Assembly (NCBI GenBank): GCA_944380635.1
Contig: CALWID010000003.1
Location: forward strand, 1 to 64,000
DNA length: 64,000 bases
From: an uncultured Eubacterium sp.
GTDB lineage: Bacteria; Bacillota; Clostridia; Oscillospirales; Acutalibacteraceae
Direction: 5' to 3'
Shown here piece after piece: positions 44,735 to 55,077 of this stretch (positions are counted from its first letter, which is position 1; every line of letters starts with the position of its first letter). The notes beneath the pieces are model-generated. The model saw only the letters and a list, made by a program, of their open reading frames with translations. It had not been told where the DNA came from and made no database searches. Both the position numbers and the translations under genes were made by a program.

Positions 44735-46960
44735 ATGAACAGGCTGATTGCCACCGTTGCGGTTGAAAATACTTTTTTCAGCGCCGGTGATGATTATGAT
44801 TATTATGTTCCCGAAAGTCTTGAAAAAAAGATAAAATGCGGCAGCCGCGTAACAGTTCCGTTTGGCAGGGGCAATACAAAAAGGCACGGAATAGTTGTAA
44901 AACTTTATTACGCTATGAATTCGCAACTAAAAGACATTCTTAATGTTGATGATAAAACAAATACCCTGTCTGATGAAATGGTGTCGCTTGCGCTTTGGCT
45001 TAAGGAACGGTGTTTTTGCACAACTTATGACTGCTTACGGCAGATGCTGCCGCGCGGTACAGATAAAATTCGCGATAAAAGCAGCAAAATGATAAGACTT
45101 GCAGATAATTATACCGAGCCTTCTAAACTTACGCCTAAACAGCAGTCTGTTTATAATTTGCTATGCGATGTTGTTTGCGCAGGCGTTAATGAGGTATGCG
45201 AATTTTGCTCAGTAGGAAAAGGCGTTTTGGATAATCTTGTTAAATACGGAATATGCGAGTATTATCAAAAAGAAGTTTACAGAACTCCTTTTAAAAATAT
45301 TTCAGAAAACGGCGAGTTGAAACCGATAAATTTATCTGAAAATCAGCAAAAGGCATATGACGCGTATCTTGAAATGCTTAAGGGCGACGGCGGAACGGGT
45401 CTTTTGTACGGAGTTACAGGTTCCGGAAAAACTCAGGTTTATCTTAAACTTATAGATAATGCCGTTGCTCTCGGAAAAGATGTTATTGTTCTTGTTCCTG
45501 AAATTTCGCTTACGCCGCAAATGCTTGCTATTTTCCACGGAAGATACGGTAAAAAAGTTGCTGTTTTGCACAGCGGACTTTCAATAGGCGAGCGTACTGA
45601 CGAATATAAGAGAGCGGACAGAGGCGAAGCAAAGATAGTTGTAGGCACAAGGAGCGCCGTTTTTGCTCCCGTTCATAATTTGGGATTAATTGTTATGGAT
45701 GAGGAACAGGAGCATACTTATAAAAGCGAGCGCACTCCCCGTTATCACGCGCGCGAAGTGGCTAATTTCAGATGCAGATATAATAAGGCGCTGTTTCTGA
45801 TGACTTCCGCCACTCCGAGCGTTGAAAGTTATTCTGCCGCTTTGAGCGGAAAATACAAATTATGTGAAATTAATGAGAGATACGGCAATTCAAGGCTGCC
45901 TGAAGTAATAACGGTCGATATGAAAAGCGAGATTGCGTCCGGCAATAAGTCGCCTATATCGGAAACTTTGCGTAAACTCATACAGGAAAATTTAGACAGA
46001 AAAAAGCAAACTATACTTCTAATTAACAGGCGCGGGTATAATACATTTATAGCCTGTAACAGCTGCGGTCATGTAATAATATGCCCGAATTGCAGTATCA
46101 GTCTTACTTATCATAGTTATAACAACCGCCTTATGTGCCATTACTGCGGATATTCAAAACCGCTAGATAACATTTGTCCCGAGTGCGGTAAAAACAGCAT
46201 TAGATACAGCGGCTACGGTACTCAGCGCATTGAAGATGAACTTTCAAGGCTCTTCCCGAATGCTTCTGTTTTAAGGATGGACGCTGATACCACTACCGCA
46301 AAATTCAGCCACCAAAAATTATTTGACGCTTTTTCAAGCGGCGAATATGATATTCTTATCGGCACTCAGATGGTTGCCAAAGGTCTTGATTTTCCGAATG
46401 TAACACTTGTCGGCGTAGTCAACGCGGATAATTCGCTTTATGATGAAAGTTATCTTGCAAATGAGCGTTCGTTTGATTTGATAACTCAGGTGGTAGGCAG
46501 GAGCGGCAGGCGTGATGAGCCTGGTAAAGCGGTTATTCAAACTATTAATCCTTATAATGAAATAATCGAATTTGCGTCCCGCCAGGATTATAAATCGTTT
46601 TATAACAGCGAGATTGCTTTAAGGCGGGTGCTTACATATCCGCCGTTTTGCGATATTTACTTTATTTCTTTTATTTGTGAAGATGAAAATAAGGCGGCTT
46701 TGTGCGCTAAAGCATTTTTTGAAATTCTTGTTGAACTCAATAAAAAAGAATTTTCTTCTGAAAAATTAATTGTTTTAGGGCCGAGTCCTTCAAAAATAAG
46801 TAAACTTAAAAATCATTACAGATACGGGCTGACTGTTAAATGCAGAAATTCAAAATCAGTTCGTAAAATGTTAAATGAAATATTAAAAAAAGTTGATAAA
46901 ATTAAGGAGTATAAAGAAGTTTCCGTAACGATTGACCTCAATCCTTATGATCTCAACTGA
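44735..46960 (+). CDS. priA: primosomal replication protein PriA
   Basis: PriA is the 741-aa 3'-5' helicase that restarts stalled replication forks. The N-terminal 3'DNA-binding domain ([20 protein letters not shown] region) is followed by the helicase core: Walker [24 protein letters not shown] for the DEXX-like motif, and TSATPSVES. Eight zinc-binding cysteines follow in [19 protein letters not shown] and CPECG. The C-terminal helicase half has [19 protein letters not shown] and [13 protein letters not shown]. It is complete. Confidence 0.95.
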   Translation: MNRLIATVAVENTFFSAGDDYDYYVPESLEKKIKCGSRVTVPFGRGNTKRHGIVVKLYYAMNSQLKDILNVDDKTNTLSDEMVSLALWLKERCFCTTYDCLRQMLPRGTDKIRDKSSKMIRLADNYTEPSKLTPKQQSVYNLLCDVVCAGVNEVCEFCSVGKGVLDNLVKYGICEYYQKEVYRTPFKNISENGELKPINLSENQQKAYDAYLEMLKGDGGTGLLYGVTGSGKTQVYLKLIDNAVALGKDVIVLVPEISLTPQMLAIFHGRYGKKVAVLHSGLSIGERTDEYKRADRGEAKIVVGTRSAVFAPVHNLGLIVMDEEQEHTYKSERTPRYHAREVANFRCRYNKALFLMTSATPSVESYSAALSGKYKLCEINERYGNSRLPEVITVDMKSEIASGNKSPISETLRKLIQENLDRKKQTILLINRRGYNTFIACNSCGHVIICPNCSISLTYHSYNNRLMCHYCGYSKPLDNICPECGKNSIRYSGYGTQRIEDELSRLFPNASVLRMDADTTTAKFSHQKLFDAFSSGEYDILIGTQMVAKGLDFPNVTLVGVVNADNSLYDESYLANERSFDLITQVVGRSGRRDEPGKAVIQTINPYNEIIEFASRQDYKSFYNSEIALRRVLTYPPFCDIYFISFICEDENKAALCAKAFFEILVELNKKEFSSEKLIVLGPSPSKISKLKNHYRYGLTVKCRNSKSVRKMLNEILKKVDKIKEYKEVSVTIDLNPYDLN

Positions 46961-47025
46961 GTATTCGCGGTAATTCGGCTGCCTGCCGCGTAATTAAAAA
47001 ACGCAGCCGGAAAGGCAGTGAAAAT

Positions 47026-47484
47026 ATGGCGCTCAGAAATATTGTTAAATTAGGAGACCCGATTTTATATAAAAAAAGCAGAAAAGTAGAGAAGTTTGAT
47101 TCAAAACTTGCAATGCTTATTGATGATATGTTTGAAACTATGTATGACGCAAACGGAGTTGGTCTTGCCGCAGTTCAGGTGGGCATACTTAAAAGAGTGG
47201 TTGTTATTGATATAGGCGAAGGACCCATAGAACTTGTAAATCCCGAAATCACCCTTAAAGAGGGTGAGCAGAGGGAAAGCGAAGGCTGCCTTTCTCTGCC
47301 GGGTAAATACGGCGTAACAGTGCGCCCGAAAAAAGTGCAGGTAAAAGCGCAGGACAGAAACGGAAAATGGCAGGTGTTTACGGGCGAGGACCTTAAAGCA
47401 CGCGCATTCTGCCACGAAATTGACCATCTTGACGGAATTTTGTTTACTTCTCATCTTGCAGACGGAAAATTGGAGGAACTATGA
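47026..47484 (+). CDS. def: peptide deformylase
   Basis: This enzyme removes the formyl group from new proteins. The 152-aa protein has all three motifs: [17 protein letters not shown] with metal ligand C88, and HEIDH with ligands H130 and H134 and catalytic E131. The ATG follows GGAAAGG. A 7-bp inverted repeat (46976-46982 with 47003-47009) lies in the leader without a T run. The stop overlaps fmt by 4 nt. Confidence 0.95.
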   Translation: MALRNIVKLGDPILYKKSRKVEKFDSKLAMLIDDMFETMYDANGVGLAAVQVGILKRVVVIDIGEGPIELVNPEITLKEGEQRESEGCLSLPGKYGVTVRPKKVQVKAQDRNGKWQVFTGEDLKARAFCHEIDHLDGILFTSHLADGKLEEL

Positions 47485-48407
47485 GAATAGTTTTTATGGG
47501 CACGCCGGATTTTGCCGTGCCGTCTTTGCAAAAACTGATTGAAGAAAACTATGAAGTTGCCGCTGTTTTTACTCAGCCGGATAAAAAAACAGGCAGAAAG
47601 CAGTTAATAACGCCGTCTGCCGTTAAATCGGAAGCGCTTAAGTATTCCTTGCCGGTGTATCAGCCGCAGACTTTTAAGGACGGCGCTGCATTTGATATTA
47701 TTAAAAATATCAATCCTGATTTAATTGTTGTTGCCGCTTACGGGAAAATTTTGCCGAAATCGGTGCTGAATATTCCCAAATACGGCTGTATTTGCGTGCA
47801 TGCGTCTTTGCTCCCTAAATACAGAGGCGCGGCGCCGATTCAGCGCGCTGTTTTAAACGGTGATAAGGAAACTGGTATATCTATTATGCAAATGGATAAG
47901 GGCATTGATACCGGCGACATTTTATATACAGTAAAAACAAAAATAGGCATTAATGAAACTTCTGCCGAAGTTTTTGAAAGATTATCCGTTTTGGGCGCTG
48001 ACGCTCTTATTCATACCGTTAATCTTATTGAAAACGGAAAAGCCGACCCCAAAAAGCAGGTTGGCGAATCTTCCTATGCCTCTATGATTGATAAATCGTT
48101 AAGCCCAATAGATTGGAACAAATCCGCATTTGAAATTCATAATCAGATTCGCGGCCTTCAAACATGGCCATGCGCTGAAACCGTTATCTGCTCAAAAGCA
48201 GTAAAGATTCATTCTTCGGTTTTAACTGATACGCAAGGCGCTAAACCGGGTGAAGTTATCAGGGCTGACAAAGAACTTATTGTTTCCTGTGGGGACGGCA
48301 AATGTATTTCCGTTACAGAGGTTCAGCCTGCCGGAAAAAAGAAAATGGATATACGCTCTTTTCTTGCCGGAAACAAAATTGCTCCGGGTACTATTTTAGG
48401 CAATTAA
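47481..48407 (+). CDS. fmt: methionyl-tRNA formyltransferase
   Basis: Fmt formylates initiator Met-tRNA and works with peptide deformylase, encoded just upstream. The 308-aa protein begins [15 protein letters not shown], has [28 protein letters not shown] and [17 protein letters not shown], followed by the C-terminal OB-like domain. The start overlaps def by 4 nt. Confidence 0.95.
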   Translation: MRIVFMGTPDFAVPSLQKLIEENYEVAAVFTQPDKKTGRKQLITPSAVKSEALKYSLPVYQPQTFKDGAAFDIIKNINPDLIVVAAYGKILPKSVLNIPKYGCICVHASLLPKYRGAAPIQRAVLNGDKETGISIMQMDKGIDTGDILYTVKTKIGINETSAEVFERLSVLGADALIHTVNLIENGKADPKKQVGESSYASMIDKSLSPIDWNKSAFEIHNQIRGLQTWPCAETVICSKAVKIHSSVLTDTQGAKPGEVIRADKELIVSCGDGKCISVTEVQPAGKKKMDIRSFLAGNKIAPGTILGN

Positions 48408-48488
48408 ACTGCGCTAAATATTTAAATTTAGCAAACATCATTAATATTAAAGTTCATACTGCAAACAATGCAGATGAAAGGTGATTTT

Positions 48489-49175
48489 ATGGATATTTAT
48501 ATTTATTATTTAACAGGATTTTTAATGATTCCCGTTATAATTTTCGCTTTTATCTGCCAGATAAAAGTACAGTCTAATTATAAAAAATACGGCAAAATCA
48601 GAAATATGCGTAATCTTACAGGCGCTGATGCGGCATATCAACTTCTGCTTATGAACGGTATTACCGATGTAAGAATAAAGCGCATTTCAGGTAATCTTAC
48701 AGACCATTATAACCCTAAAACAAAAGAGATATGCCTTTCCGAGGGCGTTTTTAATTCTAACAGTATTGCGGCAGTGGGCATTGCGTGCCACGAGGCGGGT
48801 CATGCCTGCCAGCATGCTCAGGGATATTTTCCTCTTAAAATAAGGAATTTTATTATTCCGGTTACCCGTTTCGGTTCAAATCTGGGCATACCGCTTGCAC
48901 TTATAGGAATTATTTTTAACTGGCAGCCTTTGCTTTATATAGGCATTATACTTTATGCGGCTGTTGCTGTATTTCAACTTATTACTCTTCCCGTTGAATT
49001 TAACGCTTCAAAAAGAGCGCTTCAAACTATAAGAACAAACGGATTTCTTGTTGGCGCCGAGTATTCGGGAGCAAAAAAAGTGCTTACTTCCGCGGCTCTC
49101 ACTTATGTGGCGGCTCTTGCGTCTTCTCTTGCAACACTGTTGAGACTTCTGCTTGTTGCGGGTAAGAGAAAATGA
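48489..49175 (+). CDS. zinc metallopeptidase (YugP family), membrane protein
   Basis: This 228-aa membrane protein has the zincin motif HEAGH (H101, E102, H105) between hydrophobic segments at about 7-24, 128-145 and 150-172, and a C-terminal hydrophobic segment. It belongs to the Zn_peptidase_2/YugP family, whose substrates are unknown. I chose the ATG at 48489 after GAAAGGTGA; the in-frame ATG at 48468 lies upstream of that site. It replaces other genes at this point in the classical order, and its stop overlaps rsmB by 4 nt. Confidence 0.87.
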   Translation: MDIYIYYLTGFLMIPVIIFAFICQIKVQSNYKKYGKIRNMRNLTGADAAYQLLLMNGITDVRIKRISGNLTDHYNPKTKEICLSEGVFNSNSIAAVGIACHEAGHACQHAQGYFPLKIRNFIIPVTRFGSNLGIPLALIGIIFNWQPLLYIGIILYAAVAVFQLITLPVEFNASKRALQTIRTNGFLVGAEYSGAKKVLTSAALTYVAALASSLATLLRLLLVAGKRK

Positions 49176-50407
49176 TAAATTCAAGGCAGGCGGCTTTTGA
49201 AGCGCTCTATAAAGTTTGCTTTGACAGCGCTTATTCAAATATTGCGGTAGATAATGTTCTTTCTGATTTAAAAGAGGGCAGGGCGTTTGCCGCAAGGCTT
49301 GTTTACGGCGTTCTTGAAAGGCTTATTACGCTTGATTATATAATTGAAAAGCATTGTGAAAAGCCGAAACCCAAACTCAGAATAATTTTGAGAATGGGTA
49401 CATATCAGTTGTACTATATGGATAAAGTTACTTCAGCCGCTGCAATTGACGAAAGCGTAAAACTTGCAAAAGCAAACGGGCTAAAGTATTATTCTTCCTT
49501 TGTTAACGCTGTACTTCATAAAATTGACAATAACAGGATTGATATTGACGCATTAAGTGATTTAAGCGTTAAATATTCCGTCCCTCAAAATCTTATAAAT
49601 ATGTGGAATAAAGCGTACTCAAGTGAAACGGTTTTAAAATTTCTGCCGTTTTTAAACGGCCGCCCGCCGTTGTTTGCAGTTCCTAATCCAAATAAAACAG
49701 ACGCCCGCGACCTTTGCAGCCTTCTTACTGATGAAGGCGTTAAGTGCAGCGTTTATGAAGATGTTGTCAGGATAGATTTTACTGCCGATATAACAACTTT
49801 GCATTCGTTTAAGGCAGGGCTTTTCCACATTCAGGATATTTCCTGCGTAAAGGCAGTTTCTGCATTGAAAATTGTGAAAGGTGATACTGTTTATGATTTT
49901 TGCGCCGCTCCGGGCGGAAAATCATTTATTGCCTCTTATTTTGCAGGAAACAGCGGGCAGGTATATTCTTTTGACCTTCACAAAAACAGAGTTGCCCTGA
50001 TGGAATTATCAGCCGAAAGGCTTGGCTTAAGAAATATTTCAGCCCGGGTAAATGACGCAAGCGTATATAATAGTAATCTTGCATCTGCTGATAAGATTAT
50101 ATGTGATGTTCCGTGCAGCGGATACGGAATTGTTAGAAGAAAGCCGGAAATAAGATATAAAGAACTTGATTCGGTTAAGGCGCTTCCTGAGATTCAGTAT
50201 CAAATACTGAGCACATCATCTAAATATCTGAAATCCGGCGGCAGGCTATTGTATTCAACCTGTACTCTTAATAAAAAAGAAAATGAAAAAGTAGTTTATG
50301 AGTTTTTGAAAAACAATAATGATTTTTCTCTTTGCGAGATAAAAACTTTCTTTCCCGGGGAAGACGGCGGAGACGGATTTTTTTACAGCGTTATTGAAAG
50401 GAAATAA
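49172..50407 (+). CDS. rsmB: 16S rRNA (cytosine-967-C5)-methyltransferase RsmB
   Basis: This 411-aa protein has an N-terminal NusB-like RNA-binding domain (RQAAFEALYKVCFDSAYSN and following) and a C-terminal SAM-dependent Rossmann domain. The SAM loop is YDFCAAPGGKSF. The two catalytic cysteines are in DVPCSGYG and YSTCTLNKKENE. The start overlaps the upstream peptidase gene by 4 nt, and rlmN starts directly after the stop. Confidence 0.94.
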   Translation: MINSRQAAFEALYKVCFDSAYSNIAVDNVLSDLKEGRAFAARLVYGVLERLITLDYIIEKHCEKPKPKLRIILRMGTYQLYYMDKVTSAAAIDESVKLAKANGLKYYSSFVNAVLHKIDNNRIDIDALSDLSVKYSVPQNLINMWNKAYSSETVLKFLPFLNGRPPLFAVPNPNKTDARDLCSLLTDEGVKCSVYEDVVRIDFTADITTLHSFKAGLFHIQDISCVKAVSALKIVKGDTVYDFCAAPGGKSFIASYFAGNSGQVYSFDLHKNRVALMELSAERLGLRNISARVNDASVYNSNLASADKIICDVPCSGYGIVRRKPEIRYKELDSVKALPEIQYQILSTSSKYLKSGGRLLYSTCTLNKKENEKVVYEFLKNNNDFSLCEIKTFFPGEDGGDGFFYSVIERK

Positions 50408-51445
50408 ATGAAAAAAGATATTAGGTCTTTAAATTTTGATGAATTGCGCAAATGGGTAAGCGTTCATAATCTGCCCGCTTTTCGCGCGGATCAGATATTC
50501 ACATGGCTTCATAAATACGGCGTTTGTGATTTTGACGAAATGAGCAATGTTTCTAAAGAACTCAGAAAAACTCTTTCTGAAGAATTTTACATATCTGACT
50601 GTAAAATTGAAAATAAATTTGTTTCGGCAATAGACGGCACCGTTAAATACCTTTTTAAACTTACCGACGGCGAATATGTTGAATCCGTTATTATGAAATA
50701 TAAGTACGGATATACTATCTGCGTATCAAGCCAGGTAGGCTGTAAAATGGGATGCAGATTTTGCGCGTCAACCCTTGCGGGATATAAAAGAAATTTAACC
50801 GCAGGCGAAATAGAAAGCCAACTTCATACAGCGCAAAAAGACCTTAATATAAGGATTTCCCACATAGTTCTTATGGGAATAGGCGAACCGCTTGATAATT
50901 TTGATAATGTTATAAGATTTATTGAAAATGTAAACAGTGAAAACGGTCTTAATATATCCGCAAGGAATATAACGCTTTCAACATGCGGCGTTGTGCCTGA
51001 AATCAGGCGGCTTATGGATTTTAATTTGCAGATAACTCTAACTATTTCTCTTCACGCGCCTAACGATAAAATCAGAAGCGGTATTATGCCCGTTAATAAT
51101 AAATGGTGCGTTAAAGATATAATTGATGTTTGCAAAGAATATATTAGCAGAACCTCAAGGCGCATTTCTTTTGAATATACTTTGATTAAAGGCGTTAATG
51201 ACAGTGATGAATGTGCTTTGGAACTTGCTCAGTTGTTAAAAGGAATGCTGTGCCATGTAAATCTTATTCCCGTAAACAATGTTGAAGAGCGCGGAAATAT
51301 CCGCGGCAGCGACAGGTCTATTAATAATTTTTTGCATATATTGCAAAAAAACGGCATTAATGCTACAATAAGAAGGACTCTCGGCAGTGATATAAACGCT
51401 TCATGCGGTCAGTTGAGAAGAAAGAAAACAGAGGTGGCTCAATGA
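50408..51445 (+). CDS. rlmN: 23S rRNA (adenine-2503-C2)-methyltransferase RlmN
   Basis: This radical SAM enzyme methylates A2503 in 23S rRNA and A37 in some tRNAs. The 345-aa protein has the cluster motif GCKMGCRFCAS (C112, C116, C119). The other catalytic cysteines are in the TLSTCGVVP region and near the C-terminus (DINASCGQL). It starts immediately after the rsmB stop and overlaps prpC by 4 nt. Confidence 0.95.
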   Translation: MKKDIRSLNFDELRKWVSVHNLPAFRADQIFTWLHKYGVCDFDEMSNVSKELRKTLSEEFYISDCKIENKFVSAIDGTVKYLFKLTDGEYVESVIMKYKYGYTICVSSQVGCKMGCRFCASTLAGYKRNLTAGEIESQLHTAQKDLNIRISHIVLMGIGEPLDNFDNVIRFIENVNSENGLNISARNITLSTCGVVPEIRRLMDFNLQITLTISLHAPNDKIRSGIMPVNNKWCVKDIIDVCKEYISRTSRRISFEYTLIKGVNDSDECALELAQLLKGMLCHVNLIPVNNVEERGNIRGSDRSINNFLHILQKNGINATIRRTLGSDINASCGQLRRKKTEVAQ

Positions 51446-52173
51446 AAATAGTCGCTAAAACGGATAAGGGTAAGGTGCGCTCGTCTAATCAGGACGCTTA
51501 CGCAGTCGGTGAATTTCCCGATGAGGTTGCATGGGCAGTTGTGTGCGACGGTATGGGCGGCGCCGCAGGCGGTAATATTGCGTCTGCTTTGGCGGTAAAG
51601 GTAATTAGTGATAAGATTAACGCCGCTTACCGTGCGAATATGAAACCTTCTTCAATTCATAATATGCTTGATTCTGCGCTTGTCGCCGCAAATATTGAGG
51701 TTTATGACTTGGCGGATGCTAAACCTGAGTTAAAAGGCATGGGAACTACTGTTGTGTGCGCAATAGTAAAGGATTCCTGCGCTTATATAGCCCATGCAGG
51801 AGACAGCCGCGCCTATGTTTTTAAGAGTGATGACAGAATTGAGCAGGTAACTACTGACCACAGTCTTGTTCAGGACCTGGTTGACCGAGGAAAGATAACA
51901 AGGGAAGAGGCTGAACATCATCCAAATAAAAATATTATCACCAGGGCAATCGGTGTTGATAAAAACATTAAAATTGATTTTGATGAGATTGACCTTGACG
52001 ATGATGAAGTCCTGATTTTGTGTACGGACGGATTATCAAACTATGTAACGAATGACGAAATGATAAGCGAGGTCAAAGACGGCCGTTATTACGCTTTTGC
52101 GGACAGACTTGTTAAAAAGGCTAATAATAACGGCGGAGGAGATAATATTACGGTTGTTGCCATCGCAAAATAA
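51442..52173 (+). CDS. prpC: PP2C-type protein phosphatase PrpC/Stp
   Basis: This 243-aa PPM-family Ser/Thr phosphatase reverses PrkC phosphorylation. The metal-binding motifs are visible: KVRSSNQDAY, AVVCDGMGGAAGG, IAHAGDSRAYVF, LVQDLVDRGKITREEAEHHP, LCTDGLSNYV and GGGDNITVV. The ATG at 51442 follows GAGGTGG and overlaps the rlmN stop as ATGA; the longer frame start at 51403 is inside rlmN. It is paired with prkC as in other Firmicutes. Confidence 0.94.
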   Translation: MKIVAKTDKGKVRSSNQDAYAVGEFPDEVAWAVVCDGMGGAAGGNIASALAVKVISDKINAAYRANMKPSSIHNMLDSALVAANIEVYDLADAKPELKGMGTTVVCAIVKDSCAYIAHAGDSRAYVFKSDDRIEQVTTDHSLVQDLVDRGKITREEAEHHPNKNIITRAIGVDKNIKIDFDEIDLDDDEVLILCTDGLSNYVTNDEMISEVKDGRYYAFADRLVKKANNNGGGDNITVVAIAK

Positions 52174-52185
52174 CTAATTTAATTT

Positions 52186-52200
52186 GCCCGAAAGGCTGTG
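52186..52200 (+). repeat. AGCCYGAAAGGCTGTG leader motif, copy 2
   Basis: The 15-nt core GCCCGAAAGGCTGTG is identical to copy 1 and lies just before the prkC start region. Confidence 0.55.
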
Positions 52201-52209
52201 TTTTGTTTA

Positions 52210-54177
52210 ATGGAAAATTATGTAGGTAAAAGGCTGGACGGCCGCTATGAAGTTCAGGAAATCATAGGCGTAGGCGGGATGTCGGTTGTTTATAAAGCGT
52301 ATGATAATGTGGACGACCGAATCGTTGCCGTAAAAATACTTAAAGACGAATATTCAAATGACGCTGAATTTTTAAGAAGATTTAAAAACGAATCTAAAGC
52401 AATTGCCGTGCTTTCACATCCTAATATCGTTAAAGTTTATGATGTAAGTTTTGGCGAAAAACTGCAATATATCGTTATGGAATATGTTGACGGCATTACC
52501 CTTAAGGAATATATCCAAAAGCAGCATATCATCACTTGGAATGACGCTGTTTTCTTTACCACTCAAATTTTAAGAGCGCTTCAGCATGCGCACGATAAAG
52601 GTATCGTTCACAGGGATATAAAGCCGCAGAATATTATACTTTTGCCAAATGGTAATATTAAAGTTACTGATTTCGGCATAGCGCGTTTTTCCAGAACGGA
52701 AACAAAAACTTTAACTGAAAACGCTATCGGCTCTGTTCATTATATTTCACCGGAACAGGCAAAAGGCGAGTTTACCGATGAGCGCGCGGATATATATTCA
52801 GTAGGCGTAGTGCTTTATGAAATGCTTGCCGGAAAAGTGCCGTTTGATGCGGACAGCGCTGTTTCCGTTGCTCTTATGCAACTTCAGAAAGAGCCTAAAA
52901 AACTGACAGAGATAAATCCCAACATACCTCTCGGAATTGAGCAGATATGTTTTCACGCAATGCAGAAAAATCCCGATGACAGGTATCAGACGGCAACGGA
53001 GATGCTGCTTGACCTTGAAGAAGTAATCAGAAATCCTCAGGCAACATTTGATTACACATATTTTGTTGATAAAGAGCCAACAAAATATGTTTTTAAAGAA
53101 GAAACCGCTCAAAAAATAAATGATGAAGAAGATAACGAGGAAGACGATTCAACAGTAGAAGAAGACCCGAATCATAAGAAAAAAGTTATAACCGCTGTTG
53201 TTGTAGGCGTTGTGCTTCTTATTGCTGCGGTTGTAGGTATAGTAATCTTTATGACTCAAGGTGTAAATACAACTACTCATCAACTTGAAAACTTTGTGGG
53301 GCAGTCTTATGATGACCTTGCGTCAAGCGATGAGTATGATTATGTTTTTGTTGCCGAATATGAAAAAACTGATGAATATACGCCGGGAATTGTAATTTCC
53401 CAAATGCCTGAAGCGGGCGAAAGAGTAATTTCGGGTTCCACTGTAACTCTTTATGTTGCTGCAAGCAATGATGATATTGAAGTTCCGAATCTTTATGAAT
53501 ATACGGTTGAGGCTGCCGAAAGAGTTCTGAATGCAAGTGAACTTACAAATTACACTGTCAGTGAAGTTGCAAGCGAAACTGTTGATGAAGGCTGCATAAT
53601 TTATACGGAGCCGAAAGCAGGTTCAATCGTTTCTGCCGATACTCCTATAGTTTTATATGTTTCATCAGGCCCTACCACCACTCAGGTGTCTACTTTCACC
53701 GTTCCGAATATAGTAGGTTTAAGCCAGACGGACGCTCAGGAATTTCTTGAAAAAACAGGATTTACAAATGTTAATGTAGAAACTCAGGACAGCGCTGTAA
53801 GGCGCGGCGTAGTTTTAAGTCAGTCGCCTCGCTCCGGAACATCTGCCCGTGAGGATGAAAGAATTACCATAACCGTTTCAACGGGAAATCCGCCCACTAC
53901 GGCGCCGCAGCAATACACCGTTACTCTTAATGCTACGTTGCCTAACGAGCGTGATTCATCAGGCAATCACCCCAACGATACTCTTGTTGTAACCGTTAAC
54001 GGTACGCAGTATTCAACTCAGTCCGTTACTCTTGACGGTTCAACTGTTCAGATAGCAATACCAGTTAATGCCGGTGAAACGGTTCAGATTCTTGTTGAAC
54101 TTACAGAAGTCAGCGCAACTCATTCGCTTTCTTTCAATATGAATGAGGATAAAGAGTCAAGTTTCAACTTAACATAA
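52210..54177 (+). CDS. prkC: PASTA-domain Ser/Thr kinase PrkC
   Basis: This membrane kinase senses muropeptides or lipid II and controls growth and spore germination in Bacillus. The 655-aa protein has a cytoplasmic Hanks kinase domain (about 8-270) with VAVKILK, VHRDIKPQNI, TDFGIARF and SPEQAKGE. An acidic linker and a TM segment (about 328-350) follow, then three extracellular PASTA repeats and a Pro/Thr-flanked beta domain at the C-terminus. I prefer the ATG at 52210 because ENYVGKRLDGRYEV matches the family start, although the GTG at 52198 is also possible. It follows prpC. Confidence 0.94.
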   Translation: MENYVGKRLDGRYEVQEIIGVGGMSVVYKAYDNVDDRIVAVKILKDEYSNDAEFLRRFKNESKAIAVLSHPNIVKVYDVSFGEKLQYIVMEYVDGITLKEYIQKQHIITWNDAVFFTTQILRALQHAHDKGIVHRDIKPQNIILLPNGNIKVTDFGIARFSRTETKTLTENAIGSVHYISPEQAKGEFTDERADIYSVGVVLYEMLAGKVPFDADSAVSVALMQLQKEPKKLTEINPNIPLGIEQICFHAMQKNPDDRYQTATEMLLDLEEVIRNPQATFDYTYFVDKEPTKYVFKEETAQKINDEEDNEEDDSTVEEDPNHKKKVITAVVVGVVLLIAAVVGIVIFMTQGVNTTTHQLENFVGQSYDDLASSDEYDYVFVAEYEKTDEYTPGIVISQMPEAGERVISGSTVTLYVAASNDDIEVPNLYEYTVEAAERVLNASELTNYTVSEVASETVDEGCIIYTEPKAGSIVSADTPIVLYVSSGPTTTQVSTFTVPNIVGLSQTDAQEFLEKTGFTNVNVETQDSAVRRGVVLSQSPRSGTSAREDERITITVSTGNPPTTAPQQYTVTLNATLPNERDSSGNHPNDTLVVTVNGTQYSTQSVTLDGSTVQIAIPVNAGETVQILVELTEVSATHSLSFNMNEDKESSFNLT

Positions 54178-54192
54178 TTTTTGCAGGTGTAT

Positions 54193-55077
54193 ATGATTAC
54201 AGGAAAAATTATAAAAGGAATCGGCGGTTTCTACTATGTGGAAACCGCCGATACTGTATATGAGTGTAAGGCGCGCGGTAATTTCAGAAATAAAAAAATT
54301 ATCCCTTTGGTTGGCGATAATGTTGAAATAACCGTGAATGAAAACGCTGAAAACAGAATAGAAAATATTTTACCCAGAAAAAACAGCCTAATAAGGCCGC
54401 CGCTTGCCAATATTGACCAACTTTTTATTGTTTCATCAATTGTTGACCCCGCTGTTAATACTTATAATATTGATAAAATGACAGCGCTTGCGGAGTATAA
54501 GGGCATTGAGCCGGTTATTGTGTTTACTAAAATTGATTTGTGTGCAGATTACAGTAAATATGCCGATATATATTTAAAATCAGGATTTACCGTAATTACT
54601 TGCAATAATCTAAACGGCGAGGGCGCTGAAAAAGTATTTCCGCTTTTAAAAAATAAAACAAGCGCGTTTTCAGGAAATACCGGCGTGGGCAAATCGTCCC
54701 TTTTAAACGCGATTGACCCGAAACTTGCCCTTAAAACGGGTGAAACAAGTAAAAAACTCGGCAGGGGAAAGCATACTACCCGTCATTGCGAACTTTATAA
54801 AGTTGGCGGAGGATATGTTGCGGATACGCCCGGCTTTTCTTCACTTGACCTTGAAAAGAGCGAAACAATATTAAAAGATGATTTGTTTGATTGTTTCAGG
54901 GAATTTAAACCTTATTTCGGTTTGTGCAAATTTACTTCCTGCGCGCATATAAATGAAAAGGGGTGCGCAGTTTGCGCCGCGGTAAAAAGCGGCGATATAC
55001 CCGAAAGCCGCCATAACAGTTATGTAAAAATGTATAACGATGTTAAAAATATTAAGGAATGGGAAATTTCAAAATGA
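54193..55077 (+). CDS. rsgA: ribosome small subunit-dependent GTPase A
   Basis: RsgA checks late 30S subunit assembly. The 294-aa protein has an N-terminal OB domain, a circularly permuted GTPase (TKIDL as G4 before GNTGVGKSSLLNAI as G1 and DTPGFSS as G3) and a C-terminal zinc site (CKFTSCAHINEKGCAV). The ATG at 54193 follows GCAGGTG; the TTG at 54181 precedes that site. It overlaps thiN by 4 nt. The rpe gene that often follows rsgA is missing. Confidence 0.94.
   Translation: MITGKIIKGIGGFYYVETADTVYECKARGNFRNKKIIPLVGDNVEITVNENAENRIENILPRKNSLIRPPLANIDQLFIVSSIVDPAVNTYNIDKMTALAEYKGIEPVIVFTKIDLCADYSKYADIYLKSGFTVITCNNLNGEGAEKVFPLLKNKTSAFSGNTGVGKSSLLNAIDPKLALKTGETSKKLGRGKHTTRHCELYKVGGGYVADTPGFSSLDLEKSETILKDDLFDCFREFKPYFGLCKFTSCAHINEKGCAVCAAVKSGDIPESRHNSYVKMYNDVKNIKEWEISK

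Noticed and set aside
46976..47009. 7-bp inverted repeat before def as a riboswitch or terminator
   Set aside because: The loop is 20 nt, there is no T run, and no known riboswitch core is visible; left as a leader oddity only.
48413..48432. 7-bp inverted repeat GCTAAAT/ATTTAGC between fmt and the YugP gene
   Set aside because: The stem is short and AT-rich and no T run follows; a terminator or operator cannot be supported.
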